A stretch of DNA of 64,000 bases, from contig CP136893.1 of the NCBI GenBank assembly GCA_034359265.1, positions 46,387,501-46,451,500 on the forward strand. The letters are read 5' to 3'. Shown here in pieces: positions 22,476 through 34,192 of this stretch. This stretch comes from Canna indica. Lineage: Eukaryota; Streptophyta; Magnoliopsida; Zingiberales; Cannaceae. The stretch's first letter is position 1. Each line of letters starts with the position of its first letter. The position numbers and the translations under genes are program-made. Below the pieces are notes generated by a model. That model saw nothing but the letters and a program-made list of their open reading frames with translations. It did no database searches and was not told the DNA's origin.

Positions 22476-24162
22476 TGTTGGGTGAAATAGCCACACTAGA
22501 GGGGGGGGGGGGGTGAATAGTGTGTTTACTAAATCTTTTTGCCTAAATCTGGTTTTAATCGTTTCTTTGGTTACTTAGGCAAATTACAAGTTGAGTAGCA
22601 AGTGGAAGCAACGTAAATGCGATAATGAAATAAACACAAACAGAATCAATGCAAACAAAATTATTTATAGTGGTTCGGCCCCAATGCCTACTCCACTACC
22701 TAAGCACCCCGCTTAGGATTTCCAAACTAAACTTTACTAGATTAATCTTATTTCCCTTACAACGAGGACTTTGACCCGAAGAGTCTCGCTCTCAACATAA
22801 GACACTTCCACACCCGAAAGTCTCCGCCTTCTTACCAAGAGCACTCTTCCACCACAACCTAAGGGACAACTCAACTAATCCTAGTAAACTAAGTTTACAC
22901 CGGTGGAATTAAGCCTCAAACACAAAGGCAAACCACCCAATTTCAAGACCTAACAATCTAGGTCTTCACAAGCTCAAATCTAATGAAATAAACAAGAAAA
23001 TATACAAGTAATGGAGCAAAAATATAACAACACAAATACTTAGCTACAACACAATGAATCCTAGCTCCTCTTGATGCCTTGATGATGAATCAAATCAAGC
23101 TTGAAGGCGAACTCAAGAAATGAGATATCAAACTAGGATTTCTCTAAGTAATGGCTCAATGAAAGCTTGGAATTGATCAAGGATGGCTCAATGAAGTGTA
23201 GGAGTGATCAAAAGTGTCAAAGGAAGGCTTAGGCATAGGTATTTATAGAGCCAAGAAGAAGGCTCAGGTGAAGAACCACTCAAAGGCATGAAAACTAGCC
23301 GTTTTTCGCCTTTCGATCGATTATCGGTCGATCGTCGATCGACCGCAGCATTATGCCGCTTCTGGGCACACTTCGATCGATCGATTGATCGATCGAATTG
23401 GCTACTGCCAAATTCTAGCATCATTCGGTCGACTGAAATGCCTTCTCCTTCGATCGATCGATCGAACCTGGGCAGGGCAGATTTTTTTGCTTTGTTTATT
23501 TGTTTTCTGGTTCCGTTTTTGCTAAGTCTACTTATATAACATTTCTTAACTTTAAGTTAATAACTTTAAAACATAAATGTTATATAAGGATTAACCCCTA
23601 TCTTGATTCAATAAAAATATGTAAAAAATCAAAATCCTTAAGAATCAAAATCTAGTATTTTGGGGTCTAGTACAAATTATCGGAAATCAGAAATTTTCTA
23701 ATCTTTCGGGTCAAATATGGGTAGGCTAAAGACTTCCAAAAAATCCTTAAGAATACCTCGTTATCTAGTTTCTACCCAAGGAACAATTATCATTATTTTT
23801 TGTGTTAGGAAAATATCTAGGTCATATAGCCCTCCAAGGAGCTCCCTAGGCTTTGTGAATTTCAGGGCAATTTCCGAGTTTTCATATTTTAGGATTTGAG
23901 GTTGGTTTTTGGGATCTTATGCATCATCATGAGGATTTACAATATAAACTAGACTCCCTAAACCTAGACTTTATCGTCGCGGCGAATCCGAGCGCGTCCA
24001 CCAACGTCCTTCTAATTTTTCGATTTCTTCGATATTTCCGATGGAGGATATCGAGCGCTAACCAATGTGGAACCTGAAAGAATTTCTTAATTAAACATTA
24101 GTTCCATGTTTGTTATCATCAAAATTGAGATTAAGACTAAGGTTGAAAATCTTAGGCCAACA
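22476..24162 (-). repeat. Sirevirus-type 3' LTR (copy E, complete)
   Basis: On plus it starts TGTTGGGTGAAATAGCCACAC at 22476, followed by a 14-base G run, and ends AGGCCAACA at 24162 with polypurine tract ATCTCCCCCTTTTT beyond. The TATA box on minus is TATAAATA near 23244. TCGA palindromes extend from 23315 to 23465, including tandem CGATCGATCGA. It interrupts the gag of element B and is the 3' LTR of a second gag-only element reaching to about 30557. Confidence 0.85.
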
Positions 24163-24465
24163 ATCTCCCCCTTTTTGATATTGACAAACAACCTTAAGAA
24201 AATATATCCAATAAAGCATTAAGGAAGTCAATCATGAGATTTCTCCCCCTATCAATATGCATATCTATGAAAATAAACTCTCCCTATCTATATGCATGGT
24301 TTTCCTATATTTTCTTCCCTTTTACCTACATTTTTCTTCCCCTTTTGACATCAATCAAAAAGGGCTAGAAAAGTCAATTAAAATCAAGGTTGAGACTAGG
24401 AAATATTTTTCATGAAAGCCAAAGTCAACTAAGTCAAGGGATGAAAATATTATATCAATCTTTAG
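24163..24465 (-). mobile_element. Internal region of gag-only element E, part 1
   Basis: Multiple polypurine tracts (24163, near 24243 and 24280) and AT-rich sequence, nearly identical in order to 14740-15040 in element B. It is cut at about 24465. Confidence 0.65.
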
Positions 24466-25811
24466 ACTAGAGGGGAGGTGAATAGTGTATTATCTAAATC
24501 TTTCGCCTAATTCCGGTTTTAAACGTTTTCTTAAACTACTTAGGCAAATTGCAATTTACCGACTAAATGCGGAAGCAATAATAAAATAATCAAACACAAA
24601 CAAAGATAACAATGCTAACACAATGATTTAAGCCTTAACACCAAGGCAACCACCAACATAATCAACCTAGCACGGTAGGTTTACACAAATGATATACAAT
24701 GAATATAAACCATAAAATATACAAATAATGGAGCAAATAAATAATACAACAAATACTTAGCTCCAAAGAAACTCCTTAGTCCTCTTGATGCCTTAAGATG
24801 ATGAATCAGTGAAGCTTCAAGGCTAAATCAAGGAGTGGAGATCTAAACTAGGGTTCTTGCAAGGATGGCTCAATGAAAGCTTGTAGAGATGCTTAGGATC
24901 ACACTTTGAGGCTTGGAAGGATCAATGGTAGGCTAGGAATGAGTTTGGGATGGGTATTTATAACCCCTAAACACCAAGGCTCGTCAACGGGCATTTTTCT
25001 GCCCGTTGGCGATGCCGAGTCGCTTGCCGGTCGATCGCCGATCGACCGACCGAGCGATCGAAGGCCTACTGCCAATTTTGAGCATCATTCGGACTATCGG
25101 TCAGTTGACCTAACCTAGGCTGGGCAGACTGCTTAGTTAGGCTGGTTTTTTTGCATATTTGCTCATTTCTGAGTTCTGTCTTCGCTAAGTCTACTTATAT
25201 ACATTTACTAACTTCAAGTTAATAACTTTAAAACATAAATGTTATATAACGATTATCCCCCATTTGGATTCAATAAAAATATCTAAAAAATTAAAATCCT
25301 TAAGAATCAAAATCTAACTTTTAGGGTCTAGTACAAATTTTCAAAAAATGGAAATTTTTTAATCTTCCGGGTCAAGTATGGGTAGGCTAAAAGTTTCTAA
25401 AAAATTCCTTTAAAATACATCGTTATCTAGTTTTTACCTAAGGAACAATTACCGACATTTTTTATGCCAAGAAAATGTCTAGGTTATATAGCCCTCCAAG
25501 GAGCTCCCTTGGCTTAGTGAATTTCAGGGTCTTTTTTAATTTTTCAGGTTTTCATGTTTAGGAGTTCGGGATTGGTTTTTGGGTTCTTATGCATCGTTAT
25601 GAGAATTTACAACACAAGCTAGACACCTAAACTTTAACTTCCCGAAGAATCCTGAGCATCGACGAACGTCCTTGCCGATTTCTCCGATTCCTCCGATTTT
25701 TTTGATTTTTTCGACTTGTAACCTGAAAGTATTTCTCAATGAAACATTAGTTCCATATTTGTTATCATCTAAACCAAGATTAAGACCAAGGTTGAAAACC
25801 TTAGGCCAACA
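24466..25811 (-). repeat. Sirevirus-type LTR (copy D), truncated and internally deleted
   Basis: The left end lacks TGTTGGTGAAATGGCCAC and starts at ACTAGAGG. The right end CCAACA is at 25811. Compared with copy B, about 300 bases containing the conserved GTGGTTC...ACTCCACTACC block are missing at 24627, with ATTTA at both edges. TATAAATA on minus is near 24960 and TCGA palindromes lie at 25025-25060. No target duplication is seen. Confidence 0.75.
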
Positions 25812-26516
25812 AAAACATTTTTTTATGAAAGCATATAGATCTCAACTCAAGGGATGAAAAACAAATTTTTAATATGATACTAAATCATACATGATAACAA
25901 GGAATGATAATTAAAATCCAAATTCGGAAATCATGTATAAACTCAACTATGGATATTCTAAAGTATCCATCAAAATATCAAAAAATATTTTAGAAATAAT
26001 TTTTTTCTCAAATAATAATGAGAATGATACCAAAAATAGAAATGATTATTTTCTTAGATCTTAGTTGAAGTTCCATTTGAAAATTTCGACGAAAATCTAA
26101 AGTATCGAAAAGTGAACACTTAGAAAGAACGATACTTTAAAGATTCAAAATCTAACTTCAAAAATCCAAATCAAATCACATTCATACCAAAGATTTTTGA
26201 AATTTTTATGTCATAAACTAGATTTTTCAAAGAAGATGCAGATTCAAGACTCAACAAGTACTCATTTTTCTGCATTTTTCTAAAATTCACTGAGTTCTAG
26301 TGGCATTTTCGTAAATAATTGGAATTTTTTATGACATTTCCAAATTTCATTCAAAGTTTCAAAATACCAAGATATGATCATGTAAGACATATTTGTCAAG
26401 TTTGAAATGAAAATGATGTCATTTACCTAAGATTTCAACTTAGCATGATTTCAATCAAAAATAACCCATTTAACATAAATCTAGCCAAGTATCAACCTTA
26501 TCATTTACTCATCATT
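25812..26516 (-). mobile_element. Internal region of element E, part 2
   Basis: AT-rich, no ORF, matching 14985-15350 of element B. Its first bases overlap the sequence already present left of copy D, so the junction arose by rearrangement and not by a simple insertion. It ends at the TCATT target site (26512-26516). Confidence 0.55.
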
Positions 26517-29210
26517 TGTAATATCCTAGATAGTTTAAATTTTCTTTTTTCTTTTCTTTTTATGGTCTATGTTTGCCAACCTAGCGGGCTAGTTTGAGGT
26601 CGAGCCGAGTCGACTCATGATTTGGTACGAGCTTGCGAGCTCAGGTAAGTAGGATACGAGTTATGTAAATTTTGCTTGCGTAGATAAATTTATTTAATTT
26701 TATGTTGTGTATGCATGATTTTTTAATTATGTCGCATATGGGTGTGCATATATTGGATGTTTATATGGAGCATGGGATTAATTTGGGTTTAGTTAAGCTT
26801 AGTGGGTTAGCGGGTCGAGACGTTAGTGGGTATGGATTCGGGTTGAGACGGATGCGGCTTAAAAGTAGAGGAAAGGGTTATAAATTCTCCCCCTAGGGCT
26901 AGCGGCTCCCTATTGGAGCCGCCCTAGCCATTTGGAGAGAAGAGAGGAGCAAGGTGCCTAAGCCGCCCCCCTCTTGGAGCTGTCGTGCAGCCTAGCCTCT
27001 CAAGCCGCCGCCTCCCCTCTTCCCCTCTACCTTCCTTGGAGCTGAGCAGAGAGGAGCCACCCAGCCAAGCTGAGCCAGCCCCTCTCTCTCTCCCTCTTTC
27101 CCTCTCTTCAAGCCGGCGGCTTGAAGTGAGCCCGCCCCCCTCTTTTCCCCTTCCTTGAGTCGAGCCGCCATCTGTAGAAGTCAGATTCGAGGGCCATCAT
27201 CCGGGATTCTCCTCTAATCATCTTTCCTATTTAGGTGAGTGGTTTTACCCTCCTTCTTTCGGGTTTCTTCGAATTCTTGAAGCCGTTCTTGAAGGCTTGG
27301 ATGTTTGGATTTGTTTTCCATCGACCTCTCGAGTTTTCACCATTATTTTTTATTGTCATGTTTGAGGAGGCCCTAAACCCTCCCCTATGTGGTTTGGCAG
27401 CCCTAGGATGATCCTAGGGGTGCTCGGCCAAGGTGGAGACGAGGGTGCCCTCAAGGTGTTTGGTGAAATGCCTAATTGAGGATTTTTGGTGTTCTTGAGA
27501 TCCATGCCTTAAATTACTTATTAAAATGAGTTCCTACATGTTCAAGCATGCCTTGTAATTAATCTATGATTTTTGGGTAGAAATCATGTTTGTAAAAATT
27601 AAGATCTTGATATTGATGCCATGAAGGTTCTTGAAGAAGAGTTCTTGATCATGATGCTTGTTTCTTGGTTAAGGGGTTGTTGATACTTCTTAGTCTTGTT
27701 TAATAAGCATGAAATTTGAGAAATTTATCTCAAGATTAGTATTCTATTTAAATGATAATTAAGGATTTAATTTCTGTTAATTCAGATTTATTTTCATGCT
27801 ATGTTGAGAAACTTAATGTTGCTCGAATTTCATGCTCAGATGATGAATTTGTGCTATTTTTAAACTACTTGCTGTGGTGTGTGTATTTCTCTGAATATAG
27901 TCGTGTAACCTATCCTTTCAACCAGAAAATATAGTTTAGGAACATATGACACACTCTGGAAATCAGATTCGGATTAGATACATCAGTTTCGGGTACAACA
28001 GTAAGCTAAAACAAAATCCTAATCTTGGTGATCTAAATTTTAATTGCTTAATTAAAATTGATCAAGGGGTCAACATAATCTATTATGAACCAACAAATAA
28101 AGTTATACATGAAATAAAACCTCACGGGTTATGACATTACGGGTCTAGGAATTATGGTCAGGTATTGGAGTGTTGAGACACTTTTCGATAGGAACACCCA
28201 TGAGACACCGTAGGAAAGCCTTGACATAGGTCATGGTGCGCCATATCTTTATGAATGACGGAGAGGCTCGTAGAGGAGCCGAATTACGGGCTAGGCCCAG
28301 GAGGTTGGATGGCTAATTCCCAACTTGTGGAACAAGTTCGGATGGACAAATCTCGATTATTCCAGTTTGACCTCATAGAATAAGTTAGGAGGGTCTACTC
28401 GATTATTCCTGAGGTGCTTTTAAGGAATAAGTTCGGAGGGCCTACCCGATTATTCCTGTGATATCTTAAAGGGGCAAGTTCGGATGGGCGATTCCCGATT
28501 GTTCCTTCGCGTCTCATGGAGCAAGTTCGGAGGGCCTTCCCGATTATCCTAGTATGTTTTGTTGCCTTAGGGCATGGTAGGCTTAGACCTGTTGATCTTC
28601 ACCGTTTGGGCATTGGATGCCTTCGGGCAGATGATGGCCAGATGGCCTGTTAGCTGGTCACTCTCTTGTGACCTTTTTCTACTTGAGTCAAGAGTTTTTC
28701 TTTATTCATCATATATGTGTTTAGTCTTTTTTCATGGGGATTGGTAGAACCGCTCACTTAGTTCTTTTGAACTCACTTACTCACCCATTGTCGTTGTTTT
28801 ATTTTGCAGAGCTTGACCGATGAGGTGGGCTGGAGCACTTGGCGCAGCTAGAGGGTAGAGGAGCTACTTTGATCTCATAGCAGTCCTAGTTAGGGGTCGT
28901 AGTCGAGTTTTGGTAGTTAGTCATGCACTTATGTTTCAGTGTTTTGGAGTTGTAGTCCCTTGTGGACATTTATGTTGTTATTTCAGATTTCATTGTAATT
29001 GATCAGTTGAACTTGATTTGTGATTTTCGCACTTTATATTTTTGCTAAACTTACTTATAATGAATTATGGTTTGGTTTTTCATTTGAAAGAAAACTTGTT
29101 TATTTTTTTCCGCTATGTTTTATTGTTGAGTTATCATGTGCATGGTTCAGGCTGTGGGATATAGGCACTATACCCTGGCTAGTCACGTGACCCTGAGTTG
29201 GGGCGTGACA
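26517..29210 (+). repeat. Ty3/gypsy (Tekay/Del-like) solo LTR, copy 2, TCATT duplication
   Basis: Runs from TGTAATATCC to GGGCGTGACA, 2694 bp. TCATT at 26512-26516 is repeated at 29211-29215, so this is a clean solo LTR. It has TATAAAT at 26879-26885, hairpin 26902-26922, donor-like TTAG|GTGAGT with GT at 27235, hairpin array 28329-28550 and acceptor-like ATTTTGCAG ending at 28809. An 84-codon-scale search shows no coding domain. Confidence 0.9.
28329..28550 (+). repeat. Hairpin array in LTR copy 2 (five units)
   Basis: Five units with arms GGAACAA/TTATTCC, GAATAA/TTATTC, GGAATAA/TTATTCC, GGGGCAA/TTGTTCC and GGAGCAA/TTATCC. Several cores are shorter (TTCGGAGGGC...) than in copy 1, but the outer arms remain. 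Confidence 0.65.
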
Positions 29211-29215
29211 TCATT

Positions 29216-30247
29216 TTTCAAGTTTAAACACATGAACACCTAACATGAGTAAATATAAACATGTTTGTGAAGTTAGGACTCAAAATGAGTTTTCTAAGTC
29301 AAATTGTTGACTTAGGTCAAATTTGTTTAAATTTAAGTCCCCTAATGTGATCTAGTTATCACTTTGTCAATCTACACATGATTTTTCAAGTTTAAACACC
29401 TAGAAGCATGTCATGTGTATATCTAAATATGTTTAACTAGTTTGGACTTGAAAAAGAAGTATGTAATGATAAATTCTAACCTAGAGCAATTTTCATTCAA
29501 TGAAATTTGCCTAATTGCTAAAATTATACCTACTCATGAGAATTCAAGGATTTAACATGTAATTATAATCATGAGTAAAGAGACATACTTGAAGCTTAAA
29601 CATTAAGGTATAACGCTAGGATTTGAAAGAATCAAAGTTATACTTTATTCATGATGATATGTTGAATACACTCTTTTCATTCTAATTGGCCTTCAAAAAA
29701 TACTCATAAATTACAAGTGAGGTACACTAATATTTTAGAAAAAATATAGCTGCTTAGCAAGTTAACCAAACCAAAAAGCAAAGAGAAGCATCATGTATCA
29801 TTTTCAAAGTCCACTTTGCTAAATAGTTTGAAATCCGTTTTAAATGAAATCAAGTGATATCAAAATGAATTTTAAGAGATCACAAGAGTAATAAATATGA
29901 AAAGATAATCTTCAGCCCTTCCCATTGGTTGAAAACCGATAGGCCACAATTATTGTACGATTTAGAACCGCAAGGTTTCTTAGGTCCGTTATAGGCAAGA
30001 TAGGTCGTCGAAGAGACCGGGAAATCAAATCAAAAAACATTTTCTAAAATCATATCAAGAGCGGTAAGGATTAACCAAAATCAATCATGTATCATAAACT
30101 TTAATTTTTAAACTAGACAAATAAGGAGATGATACCAAATTACTAGATGTCGATTTTCATACTGAAGGCATCCATAAGATGTGAAGTTGCAACTTGGATT
30201 TGGTGAAGCTTTAAGTCCTCATGTAACTCCCATCAACTATCATCAAC
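29216..30247 (-). mobile_element. Internal region of element E, part 3
   Basis: Continues the non-coding region after the solo LTR. It has the same AAGTCAAATTGTTGACTT hairpin type at 29296-29313 and ends at the gag stop. Sequence order matches 18230-19886 of element B. Confidence 0.6.
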
Positions 30248-30557
30248 TCATCCTTGTGTGGTTGTTCCCCCTACAAGAGAACATGAAATCTTTGGTACCC
30301 AAATGACTTTGGGTCCTTGGGGGTTAGAGGGCTTAGCTACCTAAAGTGTCTTAAAACCACTTGGATTCATCTTAAATGCACAATCATATATAGCATGCCC
30401 ATATACATCACCACAACAAAAACAATGACCATGAAACTTTTTGTTATCATTTTTCTTAGCATGAGATTTAGAATTAAAATGCATAGCATGAGATTTATGA
30501 TGAATAAAGGCATTCTTGAAAGAAACGTTATTCTTTCCAATTTTCTTAAAGGAAGTA
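30248..30557 (-). pseudogene. C-terminal end of sirevirus-type Gag, element E
   Basis: Minus-strand remnant with a lysine/histidine-rich stretch, a zinc knuckle CFCCGDVYGHAIYDC (one residue longer between Cys2 and His than usual) at about 30400, and a PQGPKVIWVPK tail ending in TGA at 30248. A frameshift lies between the knuckle and the tail. The upstream part is lost where LTR sequence is joined at about 30557. Unlike copy B, the Trp codon in the tail is intact. Confidence 0.7.
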
Positions 30558-30997
30558 GGAATCAAAGCTAGGGTTTCCACAAGAATTTGGCTCAATGATG
30601 CTTAGGATTGATCAATGGATGTCTCAAGAATAGTAGGAGTGATGAAGATCAATATAGGAAGGTTGGGCTCTCATATATATATAGGGTAATATTAAGAGAG
30701 CTCGGTTGAAATGCATTCAATGGCTAGAAATAGAGCCGTTGTGTTTCTGCCAGTTGATTGGTCGATCGATCAAATGATCGACCGAATGGCTATTGGATAT
30801 TTACAGTAGCATTTGGTCGATGTCTGGTCGACCCTTTAGTCGACCAAACCAGCGATCGAAATATGCACAGAGTGCATTTTCAGCCTAGTTCTTTCTTCGG
30901 TTCGGGTATCGACTTTCGGGTTTGGTTCTTTAGGGATCTTTGCATCATAATGAGGATTTTACAATTGATCTAGATACTGTATCTTCTCGAGCGCGTT
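30558..30997 (-). repeat. Truncated sirevirus-type LTR fragment, minus
   Basis: Middle part of an LTR: AATCAAAGC...GGCTCAATGATGC, a TATATATATAGGG stretch near 30675, then U3 with GGTCGATCGATC palindromes (30757-30860). It stops at GAGCGCG, where a plus-strand LTR begins. Both true ends are missing. Confidence 0.65.
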
Positions 30998-31462
30998 TGT
31001 TGGCCCAAGGGTTACCCCTATGCCTTGAACTCTATTTTGATAATAACAAACATGAAACTAATGCATTTGTGAAGTTTTGAGTTCAGGTTGATGGTGTGAT
31101 ACGCGTGCGAACTTCGGTCGGAAAAATGCCAAGAAACGTCAAAACGGCTCCAACGACGATTGCATGGAAATCCTAGGAAAAGAAATAGAAATTATTTAAT
31201 ATGACGCAAGGAATACATCCTAAACCTGATTGTAATATTCTCTAAGTCAAAACTCGAAAATGAAAATCGCAAGAAGAAATCAGCAAAAATAGCCGACTTC
31301 CAGGGTCCCGCTGATGGGCAACCGGCGGTTGGTCGATCGGCCCATTAGCCAGCCATCGACCGGTAGAGTCCCAAAATGGACAGTAGACTCCAATCGAGGG
31401 CCGGTTGCTTGGTCGATCGATCGACCTTCGACCGGCCATCGATCGGGCGGCGCCAATGGGCA
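30998..31462 (+). repeat. 5' part of a sirevirus-type LTR, plus
   Basis: Starts TGTTGGCCCAAGGG, resembling the LTR start at 59691 (minus strand). It runs through U3 with GGTCGATCGATCGACC palindromes (31330-31445). It breaks off before its TATA box and joins an RT fragment. Confidence 0.65.
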
Positions 31463-31697
31463 ATAATGTCATCCACATAAATTTGCACAAGCAAAATATC
31501 ATTTTTATTATTTTTAATAAAAAGAGAAACATCGGTTTTTCCAATGCTAAAGCCTTGATCAATCAAAAATATGGAAAGCCTTTCATACCAAGCCCTATGA
31601 GCTTGTTTTAAGCCATATAAAGCCTTTTTAAGTTTAAAGACATGATTTGAAAACTCAAAACTTTTAAATCCCGGGGGTTGTTCAACATAAACTCTTT
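31463..31697 (-). pseudogene. Sirevirus RT fragment
   Basis: Minus-strand piece of reverse transcriptase with a QIYVDDI active-site motif and an upstream RAWYERLSIFLIDQGFS block. It is nearly identical to 61090-61325 in the sirevirus at the right end of the window. It is joined at one end to LTR sequence and at the other, near 31697, to a plus-strand gag fragment. Confidence 0.75.
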
Positions 31698-32285
31698 AAG
31701 AATATGGATGAATGGAATCCGTAAGAGGTTAAACTCTTTAATGCAAATGCCAAGACCATTAATGCATTATATTATGGTCTATCCATTAATGAATTTAATC
31801 GCATTTCTACTCGTAAATATGCCTTTGTACTTTGGAATGTCCTAGAGACTACACATGAAGGCACTTCACAAGTTATGGAATCTAAGATAAACCTTCTCAT
31901 GCATGATTATGAAATGTTTAAAATATTATCGCATGAATCAATTGATGCCATGTATGCTCGTTTTCAAAATATTACAAATGGCTTATCTAACCATGCAAGA
32001 GATATAAAGGAAGAGGAGAAGGTAAGGAAGCTCATTTGTTCCCTTCCCAAAGCTTGGGAGCCAAAGGTAATCACAATCATGGAAGCTAAGCATTTGGCCA
32101 CATTGAAGTTTACCGAGCTCATTGGATATCCCATGACCCATGAGATCCATATGAAGCAACACGAGGAGGAAGATGACCCCCAAAGCAAGATCATTGCTTT
32201 AAAAGCATCACATTGGGTTGAAGAACCTTCATCATCCGAAGAAGAAATGGATGACTTTGAAGAAATGACGATGATGGCAAGGAGG
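31698..32285 (+). pseudogene. Sirevirus Gag fragment (N-terminal half)
   Basis: Open after a TAA at 31722. It reads through NEFNRIST, a block resembling VTHEGTSQVKE, LMHDYEMFK, and MYARFQNITNGL, the Gag region of copia/SIRE elements. After that come a LICSLPKAWEPKV block and an acidic segment. Cut at 32286 by an LTR. A zinc-knuckle remnant of probably the same gag is at 33355. Confidence 0.75.
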
Positions 32286-33348
32286 TGTTGGTGAAATGGC
32301 CACACTAGAGGGAGGGGTGAATAGTGTGTTTACTAATTTTTTTGCCTAAATCCGGTTTTAATCATTTCTTTGGTTACTTAGACAAATTACAAGTTGAGTA
32401 GCAAGCTGAAGCAAAGTAAATGCGATAATGAAATAAACACAAGTAGAATCAATGCAAACACAATTATTTATAGTGGTTCGATCCCAATGCCTACTGCACT
32501 ACCTAAGCACCCCGCTTAGGATTTCCAAACTAGCTTTACTATATTATCTTATTTCCTTTACAACGAGGACGTTTTCACTAGAGAGTCTCCGCTCTCACAC
32601 CGAAGGCACTTCCACACCCGGAAGTCTCCGCCTTCCTACCGAGAGCACTCTCTCACCTCAATCCTAAGGACAACAAGAACTAATCCTAGCAAACTATGTT
32701 TACACCGGTGGATTTAAACCTTAATCACCAAGGTTACCACCCAATTTCAAGACCTAACAACCTAGGTATTCACAAGCTCAAATACAATGAAATAAATCAC
32801 AAAAATACACAAATAATGGAGCAAATAAATAATACAACAAATACTTAGCTCCAAACATGAGTCCTAGTTCCTCTTGATGCCTCAATGATGAATCGTTCAA
32901 AGCTTGAAGGCAAGGTCAAGAATGTATCATGGAAACTAGGGTTATCAAAGGGATGACTCAAGAAATGCTTTGAGAATGATCAATAATGGCTCAATGGAAG
33001 CTTAGATAAAAGGTGGAAGGCTTGCTTAGGCTTCTATTTATAAGCCATGAGGAGATGACATGAAACAGCGACCTCAACGGACGGAAAACTAGTTGTTTCC
33101 GCCGTCCGATCGTAGGTTCAGTCAATCGTCGGTCGACTGACTGAGCGACCGAAGGCATAGTGCCATTTTCTGGCTCATTTCGGTCGACCGGTTGGTTGAC
33201 CGAATTAGCTACATCTAGTTTTTAGCAGCATTCGATTAACCGACTGGTCAACCGAAACTGGGTAGACTGGTTGGTTTAGCTCATTTCTGGGTTCCATCTT
33301 CACTAAGTCTAGTTATATAATATTTCTTAACTTTAAGTTAATAACTTC
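32286..33348 (-). repeat. Sirevirus-type LTR, U3 end missing
   Basis: On plus it starts TGTTGGTGAAATGGCCACAC at 32286. TATAAATAG on minus is near 33038, and TCGA palindromes lie at 33110-33260. The sequence stops after GTTAATAACTT near 33348, so the segment up to CCAACA is lost. It lies between two pieces of gag. Confidence 0.75.
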
Positions 33349-33539
33349 ATGAGGGGTGTCATGAGGAGTGGCAAGAGAGGCTACACTTGCTACAATTGCA
33401 ACAAGATCGGACAACTAAAGAAGGATTACCCACTTCTCAAGATGACCTCTACCTCCACTCCCTACAAGAAGGACAAGTACAAGAAGAAGAAGAAGAAGAA
33501 GAAGAAGAAGACAAAGATGGCTTCTTGAGATGAATTGAA
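33349..33539 (+). pseudogene. Gag zinc-knuckle remnant with (AAG)n
   Basis: Encodes CYNCNKIGQLKKDYP, a CCHC knuckle in which the His is Gln and the last Cys is Tyr. A poly-Lys run made by an AAG microsatellite (about 33482-33513) and a stop follow. It is the C-terminal continuation of the gag at 31698 after the LTR. Confidence 0.6.
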
Positions 33540-34192
33540 AGCTAATTATAAGACCTGAACACTTTATAAAATCATTTGACTGTTAAAAACATAAACATGA
33601 TATCCATAAATCCACCAACCAAATAGTTAAACATTCAAATGATCAAACCTTTAAAGAATAAAGTCTTTAAAACCTGAATAAACTTCTCAACATAAAATGC
33701 TGAATAAAATCTACCCAAAGTCCCATGGCCCAATTAAACAAATAAAAGAAAACAATAAATCTAAGACTTGGGTATGCACCCCGACCACGACATGTCACGA
33801 GATCCGCTGTCCCTGCCGCCACCAGCTGCACTACTACATCCCAATACCTCTATGATCACGCTAAGGTGCTGAAAAAGATAATATAAAAGAGGGTAAGTCC
33901 AACTAGGACTTAGTGAGCAGATCAGTCCTCAAACCACCATGACCATCATTAATAATCCCAATATATAAACAAGCATATAACGATAAAAGCATAACTCAAA
34001 AAGCAATTATCAACATGCAGATCCATCCTCCTGTACATCATATAATAATCAACAATAGATATACTATCCAAGTAATAAGTACATGTCCAAATGCATCAAT
34101 ACATATGCCAACCCGGACCCGTCGGTCCCACATAACCACATACGGTAGGTAGTCGGTGTAGCCTCCGAACTACCACCTAGCCCTGAACCATC
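33540..34192 (-). repeat. Gypsy-like LTR of a second type, 3' part
   Basis: On the minus strand it contains TGCTCACTAAGTCCTAG and ACTTACCC, matching in position the CTCACTGAGTT...ACTCACCC block of the Tekay-like LTRs. An AT-rich end follows. The outermost end is truncated near 33540. It continues at 35852 after a solo LTR. Confidence 0.5.
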
